64,000 nucleotides of DNA from QHXN01 sp032162705 (GCA_032162705.1 JAVRON010000017.1:7832-71831); one strand, 5' to 3'. Numbered from the stretch's first letter, positions 15,984 through 26,588 are shown. The notes: generated by a model from the letters alone, not told the origin. Numbers and translations are program-made.

Positions 15984-17534
15984 GTGATGCCGTTGGTCAA
16001 CGAAATGGACAGCGAAGTCATCAGGCACGCGGACGGTCGGGTCGAGTTGCGCGCGGAGACGGCGGAAGAGATTCGCCGCAGCCCTCTCTATAATGAAGAC
16101 CTCGCGCCCGTCCCCGTAGAGCGGCGAAACTGGACGACGTATAACTACGCGGCGCTGTGGGTCAGCATGGCGCATTGCATCCCGACCTACATGCTCGCCT
16201 CGGGGCTTATCAGCGCGGGGATGAATTGGTGGCAGGCGCTCATCACAATCCTGCTGGGCAACACCATCGTCCTCGTTCCGATTCTTTTGAACTCGCACCC
16301 CGGCACGAAGTACGGCATTCCCTTCCCGGTCTTCGCGCGCGCGGCCTACGGCACACTCGGCTCGAACCTCCCCGCACTCATGCGCGCCATCGTCGCCTGT
16401 GGATGGTTCGGCATACAGGCATGGATCGGCGGACAGGCGCTCGACACACTGCTTAAGGCAGTCATCCCCGGCTGGCACACGCTCCTCGGCGCTGGAATAG
16501 CGGGACATGCGACGACCGAGTGGCTCTCTTTCATGCTCTTCTGGGGGCTGAACATCTACATCATCTATCGAGGGATGGATTTGTTGCGCCACGTCGAGAA
16601 CTGGGCCGCGCCCTTCGTCCTGTTGATGACGGCGCTGCTCGTCGCATGGGCTTTGTGGCGTGCGGGTGGCCTCGGCTATCTTCTGACTCAGCCGACGCGC
16701 TTTAAGACCTTGGGCGAGTTCTGGCCCATTTTCATTCCTTCACTGACGGCGATGATCGGCTTCTGGGCGACGCTCTCCTTGAACATGCCGGACTTCACAC
16801 GCTTCGGTCGGAGCCAGCGCGAGCAGGCCGTCGGGCAGATCGTGGCGCTCCCGACAACGATGACGGTCTTCGCAGCGATGGGCGTCGTCATCACCTCGGC
16901 GGCGCTGGTCATCTACCCGGACATGGCTGCGGGAGAAGTGTGGGACCCTGTCAAGCTCGTCGGGCGATTCGACCAGCCCTTTGTCGTCGCCGTCTCGATG
17001 TTCACGGTCGTCGTCGCAACGCTGTCGGTTAACATCGCGGCCAACGTCGTTTCGCCCGCGAACGATTTCGCCAACGCCTTCCCGCGCTGGATTTCGTTCC
17101 GTCTGGGTGGGCTTATCACCGGACTCGTCGGGATTCTGATGCAGCCTTGGCGACTGCTGGCAGACCCTTCCGGTTATATCTTCTCCTGGCTGCTCGGCTA
17201 TTCGGGCGGCCTCGGCTCAATCGCGGGGGTCTTGATTGCTGACTACTGGCTTGTCCGCCGCAAGAGCCTCGCGCTGGCAGACCTCTATCGCAAGCAGGGC
17301 ATCTATACTTACGCCGCAGGCTGGAACTGGCGCGCGGTCACGGCGACGCTCGCCGGATGTTTTTTCGCATGGGTGGGCTTGTTCGTTCCTGCTCTGAGGT
17401 CGCTCTATGACTATGCGTGGTTTGTCGGCTTCGGTGTCGCCTTCGTCGCACACTACGGGTTGACTCGACTTGCGCCCCCGCAAGTTTCATCTCGCACGGT
17501 CGCGCAGGCTCAGGAGCAGCCGACCGTACGCTAA
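15984..17534 (+). CDS. NCS1-family nucleobase/hydantoin permease
   Basis: This 516-residue inner-membrane protein shows about 12 hydrophobic helices. Conserved NCS1 features include the N-terminal NWTTYNYAALWVSMAHCIP, then GTKYGIPFPVFARAAYG and CGWFGIQAWIGGQA, and the cytoplasmic NMPDFTRFGRS motif. The family imports uracil, cytosine, allantoin or hydantoins with a proton or sodium ion. Inside this operon uracil, thymine or a dihydropyrimidine is the likely substrate. GTG at 15984 and ATG at 15987 are both possible starts, only 3 bp after the SIMPL gene. Confidence 0.93.
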   Translation: MMPLVNEMDSEVIRHADGRVELRAETAEEIRRSPLYNEDLAPVPVERRNWTTYNYAALWVSMAHCIPTYMLASGLISAGMNWWQALITILLGNTIVLVPILLNSHPGTKYGIPFPVFARAAYGTLGSNLPALMRAIVACGWFGIQAWIGGQALDTLLKAVIPGWHTLLGAGIAGHATTEWLSFMLFWGLNIYIIYRGMDLLRHVENWAAPFVLLMTALLVAWALWRAGGLGYLLTQPTRFKTLGEFWPIFIPSLTAMIGFWATLSLNMPDFTRFGRSQREQAVGQIVALPTTMTVFAAMGVVITSAALVIYPDMAAGEVWDPVKLVGRFDQPFVVAVSMFTVVVATLSVNIAANVVSPANDFANAFPRWISFRLGGLITGLVGILMQPWRLLADPSGYIFSWLLGYSGGLGSIAGVLIADYWLVRRKSLALADLYRKQGIYTYAAGWNWRAVTATLAGCFFAWVGLFVPALRSLYDYAWFVGFGVAFVAHYGLTRLAPPQVSSRTVAQAQEQPTVR

Positions 17535-17616
17535 AGCGAACGAAGCGTGCGCCGGAGCGAGGACGACGCGCGCCGGAGCTTGAATTCTAATCCCTGATTC
17601 TTTCTGGAGGTAACCG

Positions 17617-18486
<870 letters not shown>

Positions 18487-18498
18487 ATTTAAAACCAT

Positions 18499-19923
18499 AT
18501 GACGACTCCGCAACACACAACACTTCCTTCGGAGCAGATCGAGCGTAACTTCAGCGAGATCGCGCCGCCCTTGAACGAGGCCGAGGCGCTGTTTGAGGCG
18601 AACCGCTGTCTCTACTGTTTCGACGCGCCCTGCTCGCACGCCTGCCCGACGCACATCGACGTTCCCGCCTTCATCAAGAAGATTGCGACGGGCAATCTCC
18701 TCGGCTCGGCGCGCGTCATCTTCGACGCCAACCCCATCGGCGCGACCTGCGCGCGCGTCTGTCCCGTCGAGGTTCTGTGCGAGGGCGCGTGCGTCGAGAA
18801 GACTCTGATGGACAAGCCCATCGAGATCGGACGGCTGCAACGCTTTGCCACCGATTATCTCGTACGCACGGGGCGCGACGTGCTCAAGGCGGGTGACTCG
18901 AACGGCAAGTCGGTTGGTGTCGTCGGCTCGGGCCCCGCAGGGCTTTCGTGCGCAACCTATCTCGCGCGGCTCGGCTACGACGCGACGGTCTACGACCGCC
19001 GGGCTTTGCCGGGGGGCTTAGACACCTACGGCATGGCCGAATACAAGATGCAGCAGCGCGTCTCGATTGAAGAGGCGCAGATGGTCGAACGGCTCGGCGT
19101 CAAGTTCCGGCTCGAAACGGAAATCGGACGTGATGTTTCAATCGACGAGTTGGAGAGCACGCACGACGCGGTCTTTCTCGGCGTCGGCCTTGGCGAGACG
19201 GGCCGTCTCGCTCTCCCCGGCGAAGATTTACAGGGCGTCTACGACGCGCTCTACTTCATCGAACGCATCAAGTCGCGCGAATGGGAGAGCGTCCCCATCG
19301 GACGAACCGTGGCCGTCATCGGTGCGGGCAACACGGCCATCGACGCCGTGACGCAGGCGCGCCGCCTCGGAGCCGAACGCGTGCTCATGGTCTATCGCCG
19401 CTCGCAGAAAGAGATGCCCGCCTTCGAGTACGAATACACGCTCGCGAAGCAGGACGCCGTCGAGTTCCTCTGGCACACTGCGCCCATCGAGATTCTCGCC
19501 GACGGCGACAGCGGCGCGCGCGTCGGGGCCCTGCGCTGCGTCCGCACCGAGCCGGGCGAGCCGGATGCAACGGGGCGACGCACCGCGACTTCCGTCCCCG
19601 GCTCGGAGTTCGACGTGCCTGTCGATGTGGTCATCAAGGCGACGGGGCAGCAGAAGATGCGCGGGTTCTTCGCGGGCGTTCCGGGCATCGAGTTAGACCG
19701 TTCGGGGCGCGTCGTCGTCGATCCGCAGACGATGCGAACCGGCAACCCGAAGTTCTTCGCCGGGGGCGACTGCGTCAACGGCGGGCGCGAGGCCGTCGAT
19801 GCCTCGCAGATGGGTAAGCTCGCGGCGCAGGGCATCCACTTCGCACTCACGGGCGAGCGGGTTGAATTCGCTGGCTCGCACGTGCCGCTGATTGAAGAGA
19901 CGCAAGATGTTAAGGCGCACTGA
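18499..19923 (+). CDS. preT: Dihydropyrimidine dehydrogenase subunit PreT (NAD/FAD, Fe-S)
   Basis: The 474-residue subunit carries the electron-input half of bacterial dihydropyrimidine dehydrogenase. Its N-terminal Cys clusters (CLYCFDAPCSHACP and CARVCPVEVLCEGAC) match the Fe-S domain shared with GltD. A FAD Rossmann motif GSGPAGLSCA follows at about 139-148, then the NAD(P) motif GAGNTAIDAV at about 275. It takes electrons from NAD(P)H and passes them to PreA. The preA ATG lies 32 bp downstream, preceded by GAGTGAGGA. Confidence 0.95.
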   Translation: MTTPQHTTLPSEQIERNFSEIAPPLNEAEALFEANRCLYCFDAPCSHACPTHIDVPAFIKKIATGNLLGSARVIFDANPIGATCARVCPVEVLCEGACVEKTLMDKPIEIGRLQRFATDYLVRTGRDVLKAGDSNGKSVGVVGSGPAGLSCATYLARLGYDATVYDRRALPGGLDTYGMAEYKMQQRVSIEEAQMVERLGVKFRLETEIGRDVSIDELESTHDAVFLGVGLGETGRLALPGEDLQGVYDALYFIERIKSREWESVPIGRTVAVIGAGNTAIDAVTQARRLGAERVLMVYRRSQKEMPAFEYEYTLAKQDAVEFLWHTAPIEILADGDSGARVGALRCVRTEPGEPDATGRRTATSVPGSEFDVPVDVVIKATGQQKMRGFFAGVPGIELDRSGRVVVDPQTMRTGNPKFFAGGDCVNGGREAVDASQMGKLAAQGIHFALTGERVEFAGSHVPLIEETQDVKAH

Positions 19924-19955
19924 CAGCGCCAACCCTTTGAGTGAGGAATTGATTG

Positions 19956-21224
19956 ATGGCAGACCTGAGTGTTGACTTCGCGGGCATCAAATCCCCCAAC
20001 CCTTTCTGGCTGGCTTCGGCTCCGCCGACGAACATGGGTTCGATGATCGAGCGTGCGTTCGACGCGGGCTGGGGCGGCGCGGTGTGGAAGACTCTGGGCG
20101 AGCCGATTCGCAACGTCTGCTCGCGTCTGGCTTCGATTGACGGCGGGCAACAGCGCATGATCGGTCTTAACAACATCGAGTTGATTACAGACCGCCCGCT
20201 CGAAGTAAACCTGCGCGAGATACGCGAGTGCAAGCGTAAGTATCCGAAGCACGCGGTCATCATCTCGCTCATGGTCGAATCTCGTAGAGAGGCCTGGCAC
20301 GAGATCGTCAAGCGCTGCGAGGACACGGGCGCTGACGGCTTCGAGCTGAACTTCGGCTGCCCGCACGGAATGAGCGAGCGCGGCATGGGCGCGGCGATGG
20401 GTCAGGTTCCCGAATACACCTGCATGGTGACGGAGTGGGTCAAGGAAGCGGCCCAGCTTCCCGTCATCGTCAAGCTCACGCCGAACGTGACGAGCATCGT
20501 GCCGCCTGCGCAGGCGGCTGTGCGCGGCGGGGCCGATGCGCTCTCTCTCATCAACACCATTAACTCGGTCATCGGCGTCAATCTCGACACGCTCGTCCCG
20601 CACCCGAACGTCGGCGGGATGGCCGCGCACGGCGGCTACTGCGGGCCCGCGGTAAAACCCATCGCGCTCAACATGGTCTCTGAACTGGCGCGCGACCCCG
20701 AAGTGCGCGTCCCCATCTCCGGCATCGGCGGCATCTCTACCTGGCGCGACGCGGCGGAGTTCCTCGCGCTCGGCGCAACGAACGTGCAGGTCTGCACGGC
20801 GGTCATGCACTACGGCTACCGCATTGTCGAAGACATGATTGACGGGCTGTCGAACTACTTGGACGAGAAAGGCTTCGCTTCGGTGCGCGACCTCGTCGGC
20901 GTCAGCACGCCGCGCGTGACAGACTGGGGCAATCTCGACCTCAACTACAAGACGGTCGCGCGCATCGACCACTCAAAGTGCATCCAGTGCAATCTCTGCC
21001 ACATCGCCTGCGAGGACGGCGCGCACCAGTGCATCCCTCTCGTCGAACTGAGCGGCAAGCGCTTCCCCGTCGTGGACGAGCACGAGTGCGTCGGCTGCAA
21101 TCTCTGCTACCTCGTCTGTCCCGTGCCGGGCTGCATCTCGATGGTGCGTCTTGACGACGGCGAACATCCACTCACCTGGCGCGAGTTCTCTTCAAGACAG
21201 CCGGAGACGATGACCGGCGATTAG
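19956..21224 (+). CDS. preA: Dihydropyrimidine dehydrogenase subunit PreA
   Basis: This subunit of about 422 residues holds the FMN-binding dihydroorotate-dehydrogenase-like barrel (about 1-320), with the active-site Cys in NFGCPHGMSERGMG. Two [4Fe-4S] ferredoxin motifs follow at the C-terminus (CIQCNLCHIAC and CVGCNLCYLVCP). With PreT it reduces uracil and thymine to the dihydro forms. A TTG in frame at 19953 precedes the ATG at 19956; the ATG is chosen. It is the last gene of the operon; no clear terminator follows before the convergent methyltransferase gene. Confidence 0.95.
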   Translation: MADLSVDFAGIKSPNPFWLASAPPTNMGSMIERAFDAGWGGAVWKTLGEPIRNVCSRLASIDGGQQRMIGLNNIELITDRPLEVNLREIRECKRKYPKHAVIISLMVESRREAWHEIVKRCEDTGADGFELNFGCPHGMSERGMGAAMGQVPEYTCMVTEWVKEAAQLPVIVKLTPNVTSIVPPAQAAVRGGADALSLINTINSVIGVNLDTLVPHPNVGGMAAHGGYCGPAVKPIALNMVSELARDPEVRVPISGIGGISTWRDAAEFLALGATNVQVCTAVMHYGYRIVEDMIDGLSNYLDEKGFASVRDLVGVSTPRVTDWGNLDLNYKTVARIDHSKCIQCNLCHIACEDGAHQCIPLVELSGKRFPVVDEHECVGCNLCYLVCPVPGCISMVRLDDGEHPLTWREFSSRQPETMTGD

Positions 21225-21270
21225 CCTTCATAAGCATCGAGCCGTTGACACAGGCGACCCGTCAGACCAT

Positions 21271-22491
21271 CTAAACATCGCAAAGCAGCTTTTCAAGGCG
21301 CTGCTCGCGGATGCCGTAGAACTCTTTGAGAGAGCGGTATTCACGCAGCGCCTCTTCTTTCTTCACCGCTTCGTCGTCGCCGTGGCGCACGGCTGCGATC
21401 AACGTGTTCTTGCGCGTGTGCTCGGTCGAGATGAACTCGAAGACTTTCACTTTGTAGCCTGCGTGTTCGAGCAGTAGAGCGCGCAGTGAGTCAGTGATTG
21501 ACTCGGCCTCGCGTTCGAGCAGATGGCCGTGGCGCAGGACTCCGCGCAAGCGCCGGGGCGCAACGATCTGCGGCCTGACCTCTTTGTGGCAGCAGGGAGC
21601 GGTGACGATGACCGAGGCCCCTGCGGCGATGCCCTTGTAGATGGCGTCGTCCGTGGCCGTGTCGCATGCGTGCAGGGCGATGAGGATGTCCGTGCGCGCC
21701 ATGTCGAACTCCTGTATGTAGCCGGGCTGAAAGCTCAGACGCTCGAAGCCCGACCGCCGAGCGATCTCGTTGCAGAGCACAACGAGTTCCGCACGCGCCT
21801 CGACGCCCTTGACCGAAGCGCGGAGGCCAAGCACGTTTGTGAAGTAGTCGTAGACGGCAAATGTCAGATAGCCCTTGCCCGCGCCCATGTCTACGATAGA
21901 GATTTCTTCCCGCCCGTCGAGCGTCGAAGGCCCGGTGAGTGTTGAAGTCCCGGCGAGCGTCGAAGAGGCGTACAGTCCCGCGATAGTCTCGATGAATTTC
22001 TCTATCTGCCGGAGCTTGTCGCCCATCGCGGGCCGCACCTCGCCGCGCTCATTCGTCACGCCCAAAGCGTGCAGGTAGACGTTGCCCGCAGTCTCTATCG
22101 CTCGGCGCTTCCGCCGGTCGTGCTGCGTGGGCGGCGCGTTGGCGAACGCGGGCCCGCGCTTGACGAGTCTCGACTCGCCCCTGCGATTGAATCCGAGTTG
22201 CAGGTCTTCTTTCGAGGTGAAGAGGTGTCCGCTCAAAAACTCCGACCCGAGCATTTCGCGTACGAGCGCGGAGCCTTCGGCGTGCGTGTGGTTCTCGACC
22301 GAGTCGCGCGTCTTGTAGCGACGTAGAAAAGAGAGTCGCTCGCCGCCCTTGAGCGTGACCGCGCGAACGTAGACGTTCTTCAAGTCCGCTTCAGCGCCGC
22401 GATATTTTGCGAGTGTGAGCTTGACGAAATAACCGCCCGCCAGACTCTCGTCCAGCGCGGCGAAGAACTTCTCCGAGTTAGCGTCGGCCAT
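21271..22491 (-). CDS. Class I SAM-dependent methyltransferase
   Basis: A 406-residue protein with a Methyltransf_32-like core. The SAM loop is VDMGAGKGYLTFAVYDYF (near 193-210) and a later acidic position lies in LIALHACDTATDDAI. APCCHKEVRPQ is the catalytic-region signature seen in this branch. The N-terminal 180 residues form a separate domain with an FNRRGESRLVKRGP segment that could bind nucleic acid. Related proteins are annotated as rRNA or unknown methyltransferases; the target here is not known. Confidence 0.8.
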   Translation of the reverse strand: MADANSEKFFAALDESLAGGYFVKLTLAKYRGAEADLKNVYVRAVTLKGGERLSFLRRYKTRDSVENHTHAEGSALVREMLGSEFLSGHLFTSKEDLQLGFNRRGESRLVKRGPAFANAPPTQHDRRKRRAIETAGNVYLHALGVTNERGEVRPAMGDKLRQIEKFIETIAGLYASSTLAGTSTLTGPSTLDGREEISIVDMGAGKGYLTFAVYDYFTNVLGLRASVKGVEARAELVVLCNEIARRSGFERLSFQPGYIQEFDMARTDILIALHACDTATDDAIYKGIAAGASVIVTAPCCHKEVRPQIVAPRRLRGVLRHGHLLEREAESITDSLRALLLEHAGYKVKVFEFISTEHTRKNTLIAAVRHGDDEAVKKEEALREYRSLKEFYGIREQRLEKLLCDV

Positions 22492-22579
22492 GCGCCGATT
22501 TTTTACCCGTTCGCTGGTTGTAATCGACCGCTCTCCTTAAAAGTCCAAGCTCCAAAGAAGGCCAAGCTCCAAAAGCGTC

Positions 22580-23197
22580 TCAGAGCGCTGTTCCCTTCTT
22601 CACACGGTAGGCCGACAGTTGAAGTCCAGAGATGGACATCTGGAGAGGCTCGTATTCATGCAAACCCTTTTCGACTCGCTGGTACGCGGCCTCGGTGAGT
22701 AGTATCTCGCCGCGTTGCGCGAGGTCTTCGCCGAGCTTTGAGGCGAGGTTCACTTCCGAACCGTACATGTCGTCGTTATTGATGAGCAGAATATCGCCGT
22801 AGCCTATGCCGAACTCGCCGTGCATGTCGTATTCATCCGACAGCATCGTGTTGGCAAGTTCGAGACTGCGGTCTAGCTCGATGGCCGCCGCGACGGCCGC
22901 ATCAACTTCCGGAAAGACGGCGAAGAGGTTATCCGCTTCATACTTGATTAGCTCGCCGCCGTTGCTTTCGATGACGGGCGAGGCGACGGCGTGCATGCGA
23001 TGGATTTGCGCGAGAAAGTGGATGATGCCGTGTCGAATGGTCTGGCGCGAAAAGCCTGCCATGTCCATGACGAAGACGGCCAGCGTCTCGCCGAAGACCT
23101 GCCTGATCTTCGCGTCTATCTCGGCGGCGCGCTCCGGATGCTCGTTCCTCTCTTGAAGGAACTTTGCCATCTTCTCCCTGTTACGCTTCTTTATCAT
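22580..23197 (-). CDS. Class III adenylate/guanylate cyclase-like domain protein
   Basis: The 205-residue product is essentially one cyclase homology domain. FVMDMAGFSRQT marks the first metal-site strand, and KYEADNLFAVFPEVDAAV and FGIGYGDI match the family. Later YGSEVNLASKLGEDLA corresponds to the segment that normally holds the transition-state Asn and Arg. The first metal Asp is present, but other catalytic positions look altered, so activity is uncertain. The second Met (MAKFLQERN) is an alternative start. Confidence 0.75.
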   Translation of the reverse strand: MIKKRNREKMAKFLQERNEHPERAAEIDAKIRQVFGETLAVFVMDMAGFSRQTIRHGIIHFLAQIHRMHAVASPVIESNGGELIKYEADNLFAVFPEVDAAVAAAIELDRSLELANTMLSDEYDMHGEFGIGYGDILLINNDDMYGSEVNLASKLGEDLAQRGEILLTEAAYQRVEKGLHEYEPLQMSISGLQLSAYRVKKGTAL

Positions 23198-23233
23198 TTA
23201 AAGAGTTGCGGCCCCCAGGCCCTCCACGACCTC

Positions 23234-24007
23234 TCAGACCTTCGAGAACTCAGCCACGACCGGCGTGTGATCGGACGGGCGCTCCCAACCACGCGGCTCT
23301 CTGTCAATCCACGAACGCTTGCAGCGCTCGGCCAGCGGCTCAGAGACCCAGACGTGGTCGATGCGCAGACCCGTGTTGCGCGGGAAAGAGCCTGAGCGAT
23401 AGTCCCACCACGAGAAGTGGCCGCCGCCATCGTTATGCAGACGAAACGCATCGGTGAAACCCCAGTCCCTGACTTCTTCAATCGCATCGCGCTCGGGCTT
23501 GCTGAAGAGAATACGACCGCGCCACTGTACGGGGTCGTGTACGTCCCGGTCTTCGGGCGCGACGTTGAAGTCGCCGCAGATCAGTACCTCGTCGTCGGCC
23601 CAGAACTCTTCGTCGAGATATGCGCGCAGACGCTTTAGCCATTCGAGCTTGAACTTGTACTTATCCGTCCCGACCGCCTGCCCGTTCGGCACGTAGACAT
23701 TGACGACCTTCACGCCGCCAACAGTCGCCGTGATGACGCGCGCGTGCGCCCCCTCTTCGTCGCCGGGCATCCCGCGCCGCACGTCTTCTAAGGGCTGGCG
23801 CGAGAGTATCGCCACGCCGTTATAGGTCGGCTGGCCGTTGACCGCCGCTTTGTAACCGGCCCCGGCAAACTCCGCCGCCGGAAAGCGTTCATCCGTACAC
23901 TTCAACTCTTGCAGGCAGAGCACGTCTGGACGAGCCTCGTCCAGCCAGCGCAGGACGAGCGGCAGGCGAGCCAGCACCGAATTCACATTCCATGTCGCGA
24001 TTTTCAC
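23234..24007 (-). CDS. xth: Exodeoxyribonuclease III / AP endonuclease
   Basis: A 257-residue endonuclease/exonuclease/phosphatase-fold enzyme of base-excision repair. Visible active-site elements are ATWNVNS (Asn7), LQELKC (the metal Glu), ICGDFNVAPEDRDVHD and the C-terminal SDHTPVVAEF with the catalytic His. Length equals the XthA family norm. The plus-strand receiver gene begins 115 bp away, divergently. Confidence 0.95.
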   Translation of the reverse strand: MKIATWNVNSVLARLPLVLRWLDEARPDVLCLQELKCTDERFPAAEFAGAGYKAAVNGQPTYNGVAILSRQPLEDVRRGMPGDEEGAHARVITATVGGVKVVNVYVPNGQAVGTDKYKFKLEWLKRLRAYLDEEFWADDEVLICGDFNVAPEDRDVHDPVQWRGRILFSKPERDAIEEVRDWGFTDAFRLHNDGGGHFSWWDYRSGSFPRNTGLRIDHVWVSEPLAERCKRSWIDREPRGWERPSDHTPVVAEFSKV

Positions 24008-24121
24008 TCGGACGACATCATAGCTATTTCCGTCAGGAATTTATAGGGGGTCGGGCGCGACGTGTTATAAATTCAACAACCGCAGAAACAATTCGTAGAG
24101 ATTTCGGCGAGGTGTTGATTG

Positions 24122-24520
24122 ATGAAGGAAGCCGCGCACACGCCGCGCGTTTTAATCGTGGAGGACGACGAGGCACGCTGTGCCTGGTTTCGCGAGCGTC
24201 TGAAGAATCGACAACTCGACGTGACCTGCGACGTGCGAACCGCTATCGAGTGGCTCGTCGAGCGAGACTACGAGATTATCCTCCTCGACCACGACCTCGC
24301 AGACGAGCACTACTTAACGAACGAGCCGGACGACGAGCGAACCGGCTACGCCGTCGCGCGCTGGCTGGCCGACAATCCCACGACACACCGTGACGCGCAG
24401 ATCGTCATTCACTCGCTCAACTACACCGGCGCACAACGCATGCTGGAACTCCTGCGCGGCGCGGGGCGCGACGCCGAACATATACCTTTCCACTATCTTC
24501 AGACCGGCTTGAGAATGTGA
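24122..24520 (+). CDS. Cyclic-phosphate processing receiver-domain protein (cREC type)
   Basis: This 132-residue stand-alone receiver-like protein begins RVLIVEDDEARCAWFRERL and has IILLDHDLADEHY in place of the normal phospho-acceptor strand. The added His-Asp resembles the cREC_REC group proposed to act on cyclic phosphate ends. IVIHSLNYTGAQRM is the late strand. A TTG in frame precedes the ATG at 24122; GAGG lies 10 bp upstream. No kinase gene is adjacent. Confidence 0.75.
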   Translation: MKEAAHTPRVLIVEDDEARCAWFRERLKNRQLDVTCDVRTAIEWLVERDYEIILLDHDLADEHYLTNEPDDERTGYAVARWLADNPTTHRDAQIVIHSLNYTGAQRMLELLRGAGRDAEHIPFHYLQTGLRM

Positions 24521-24534
24521 GAGGAGGAGCGTAG

Positions 24535-24611
24535 GCAGTGAGCAGTGAGCAGTTGCGTGTTGGCAGTTGGTAGTTGGTAGTTGGTAGTTGGTAGTTGGTA
24601 GTTGGCAGTAG
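24535..24611. repeat. Tandem heptad array (GCAGTGA / GTAGTTG units)
   Basis: A run of eleven 7-nt units: two GCAGTGA, then variants, five successive copies reading TAGTTGG, and a closing GCAGTAG. It begins 14 bp after the receiver gene stop. Unlike the other arrays no clear second arm is seen. Confidence 0.85.
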
Positions 24612-24653
24612 ACTACGACGGGCATTTGATAGAAGGCAGTCAGCGCATATCGT

Positions 24654-24750
24654 GATTTGAAATTTCAAATTTCAAATTTCAAATCCGTATTCCTAATCTC
24701 AAATCCCAATTTCAAATCTCAAATCCGTTTTCTAAATTCCAAATACTTAA
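24654..24750. repeat. AT-rich heptad array (TTTCAAA units)
   Basis: Three perfect TTTCAAA units followed by degenerate CTCAAAT and TTCAAAT units. It is the same family as the arrays at 4153 and 33971. It fills the end of the gap before the convergent TPR lipoprotein gene. Confidence 0.8.
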
Positions 24751-24759
24751 TCCGACGCC

Positions 24760-25554
24760 TTAGCCGAGCCTTTCGAGCAGTTGTTTTGCGCCTTCGACGG
24801 CCTCTTCGTACTCGGGTTGATAGCCCGGTGTGGGCTTCATCTTGAGAATCGCGCTGGCCTGAGCGCGCGCGTCCGCGTGGCGCTTGACCTCGTAGTAGGC
24901 TTGAGCGAGACGCAGTCGCAGCAATGCGTTGTCAGCGCCGAAGCGCAGTCCACGCTCAAGCTCTTCGACGGCGCGCTTGCGGTCGCCTCCGAGCATCTCC
25001 GGCAATTCTAAATCCAACTGGCCGAGCGCGAGGTAAGCGCTCCCCGCCTGAAAGCCTTCGTCGAGCCGGATGACAGTCTCCATCTCTCGTCTGATGTCGC
25101 CGACTGATGAGAGAGCGTAGAGCGGCCCTTGCTCTTTGGCACGACCGCCGAGATTTGCGCCGAGCCAGAAGTGGCCTTCGGGACTATCTGGCGCGAGTTC
25201 CACGGCCCACTGGCCCGCGGCGATGCCTTCGCGGAAGGCTTCGAGTCGTCCTGCGTCGTCCGTCTCTCGCGTGCCGAGATAGTAGTCGCATCTCGCAAGC
25301 TTCCAGACAGCCTCGTAGTTGCTGTAGTCCGCCATGCGCGCGTGCCGCAGAACGCCCGCGGCCTGCCTTGCGCGCTCGATTGTACCGCGCTCGGCATAGA
25401 GTCCGTCGGCCTGCGCGATGAGTTCCGTGGCCGAGGCCGACTCGGCAGGCTTGTTCTCCGGCGCTTGTCTATGCGCGCAGGAGGTGGAAAGACCGGCCAG
25501 CCCAACCAGCGCCAGGACGATGGCCCTGCGGCACAATGGAAGCATGTGTCTCAT
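24760..25554 (-). CDS. TPR-type lipoprotein (TRAP-T/TatT-like)
   Basis: The likely 264-residue product starts at the ATG at 25554; a GTG at 25578 and an ATG at 25545 are alternatives. It has a lipoprotein signal ending LSTSC (Cys26), then helical repeats rich in A-A-L-Y patterns, for example YEAVWKLARCDYYLG and DNALLRLRLAQAYYEVKRH. This arrangement resembles TRAP-transporter T-component-like TPR lipoproteins. It follows the S1/P1 nuclease gene with no gap. Function unknown. Confidence 0.75.
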   Translation of the reverse strand: MRHMLPLCRRAIVLALVGLAGLSTSCAHRQAPENKPAESASATELIAQADGLYAERGTIERARQAAGVLRHARMADYSNYEAVWKLARCDYYLGTRETDDAGRLEAFREGIAAGQWAVELAPDSPEGHFWLGANLGGRAKEQGPLYALSSVGDIRREMETVIRLDEGFQAGSAYLALGQLDLELPEMLGGDRKRAVEELERGLRFGADNALLRLRLAQAYYEVKRHADARAQASAILKMKPTPGYQPEYEEAVEGAKQLLERLG

Positions 25555-25580
25555 CAAAGTTGCCGTGGCGCTCTGCACTG

Positions 25581-26522
25581 CTATTTCGCAGGCGCAGCGA
25601 CGAACAGCGCATTGAGGACTCCTGCGAGGCGATAGCCCGCAATCGCCAAACGCTTGCGCGAAAGTTTCTGCGCCGCGTCTGTGTAAGCCTTTGAAGGGGC
25701 CTCGCCCTCCGAGATGTTTTTGTAAACGACCTGCCGCGCCAGATCGTTGCTCTCAATCACCCAGTCGTGCGGGTCTAAATTCTTCCACTCGGGCACGGCT
25801 TCCGCCGGGAACTCCTTCATCACCTCTCCGGCCAGCGCGAGCATTCGATCTTTGCCCGCCTGATCGAGTGGCCGCTTCGGACTGACGAAGCCGAATGCAC
25901 CACCCGCCGCGTCCCAGAACGCGTGCAGGTTCGAGATGTGCGCCTCGGGCGGCATCTGAATCTTAAAGAAGTTGCCGCCCTGATCGCCGTTCGGGTTAGC
26001 GGCTGTGTACCTGGTCGCGGCGTGAAGAGGTTGATGCACGTCGCCGACGAGATGATAGAGGAAGCCGAGCGTCTCAGCGTCCGTCTTGTTCGAGCCAGTC
26101 CCTTTGCGCAGCGTGTTCATGGCCCAGTTGATGCGCGAGAGCACGTTCTCCGGTTCCGCGCCGGCGTTGGTGCGTTCGGGTATGCCGTCGAAGATGGGGC
26201 GAAAGTCTATATAGTGCCACGACGCGTAAGGGTCGTTGAGCGAGTCGCCGCGGAAGTCGTCCATCCAGACCGCAATCTGCACGGGATCGTAAGTCTTCTC
26301 GCAAGTCTCCGGCGTGTAGTAGCCCGCGCAGAGGAAGACGAACGGCCGCTTGCCCGGCGGCGTCAAGAGCAGCGCATCCACGCGCGCCTTCGCCGCCGGA
26401 GTCAGACGCAGGTACGCGACCTGCGCGACGACCATGTGTCCCGTGTCGTGCCACGCGAAGGCGCTCGTTTGTGTGCTTACAAGCAGCGCACAGATGATGA
26501 GAACTCTACTGATGAAACGCAT
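25581..26522 (-). CDS. Secreted S1/P1-family nuclease
   Basis: The true start is the ATG at 26522, preceded by GAGGAG 7 bp upstream; the longer open frame runs into a repeat element. The 313-residue product has a signal peptide (1-23, ending SAFA), so that the mature chain begins with Trp, which in this family is itself a zinc ligand. WHDTGH, SWHYIDF, HLVGDVHQPLHA and NLHAFWD supply the remaining His/Asp ligands of the trinuclear zinc site. It should degrade single-stranded nucleic acid outside the cytoplasm. Confidence 0.93.
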   Translation of the reverse strand: MRFISRVLIICALLVSTQTSAFAWHDTGHMVVAQVAYLRLTPAAKARVDALLLTPPGKRPFVFLCAGYYTPETCEKTYDPVQIAVWMDDFRGDSLNDPYASWHYIDFRPIFDGIPERTNAGAEPENVLSRINWAMNTLRKGTGSNKTDAETLGFLYHLVGDVHQPLHAATRYTAANPNGDQGGNFFKIQMPPEAHISNLHAFWDAAGGAFGFVSPKRPLDQAGKDRMLALAGEVMKEFPAEAVPEWKNLDPHDWVIESNDLARQVVYKNISEGEAPSKAYTDAAQKLSRKRLAIAGYRLAGVLNALFVAAPAK

Positions 26523-26588
26523 CTGTTTTCTCCTCGAAAAAGGATGGGGCTGACTTTTACCCGCTTCAGGCGTGTCTTCAAAGTTTAT

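Noticed and set aside
19392..20972. A 526-codon open frame on the minus strand opposite preT and preA
   Set aside because: It is antisense to two well-supported enzymes with full Fe-S and flavin motifs. The translation is Arg/His/Asp-rich low-quality sequence typical of mirrored GC-rich codons.
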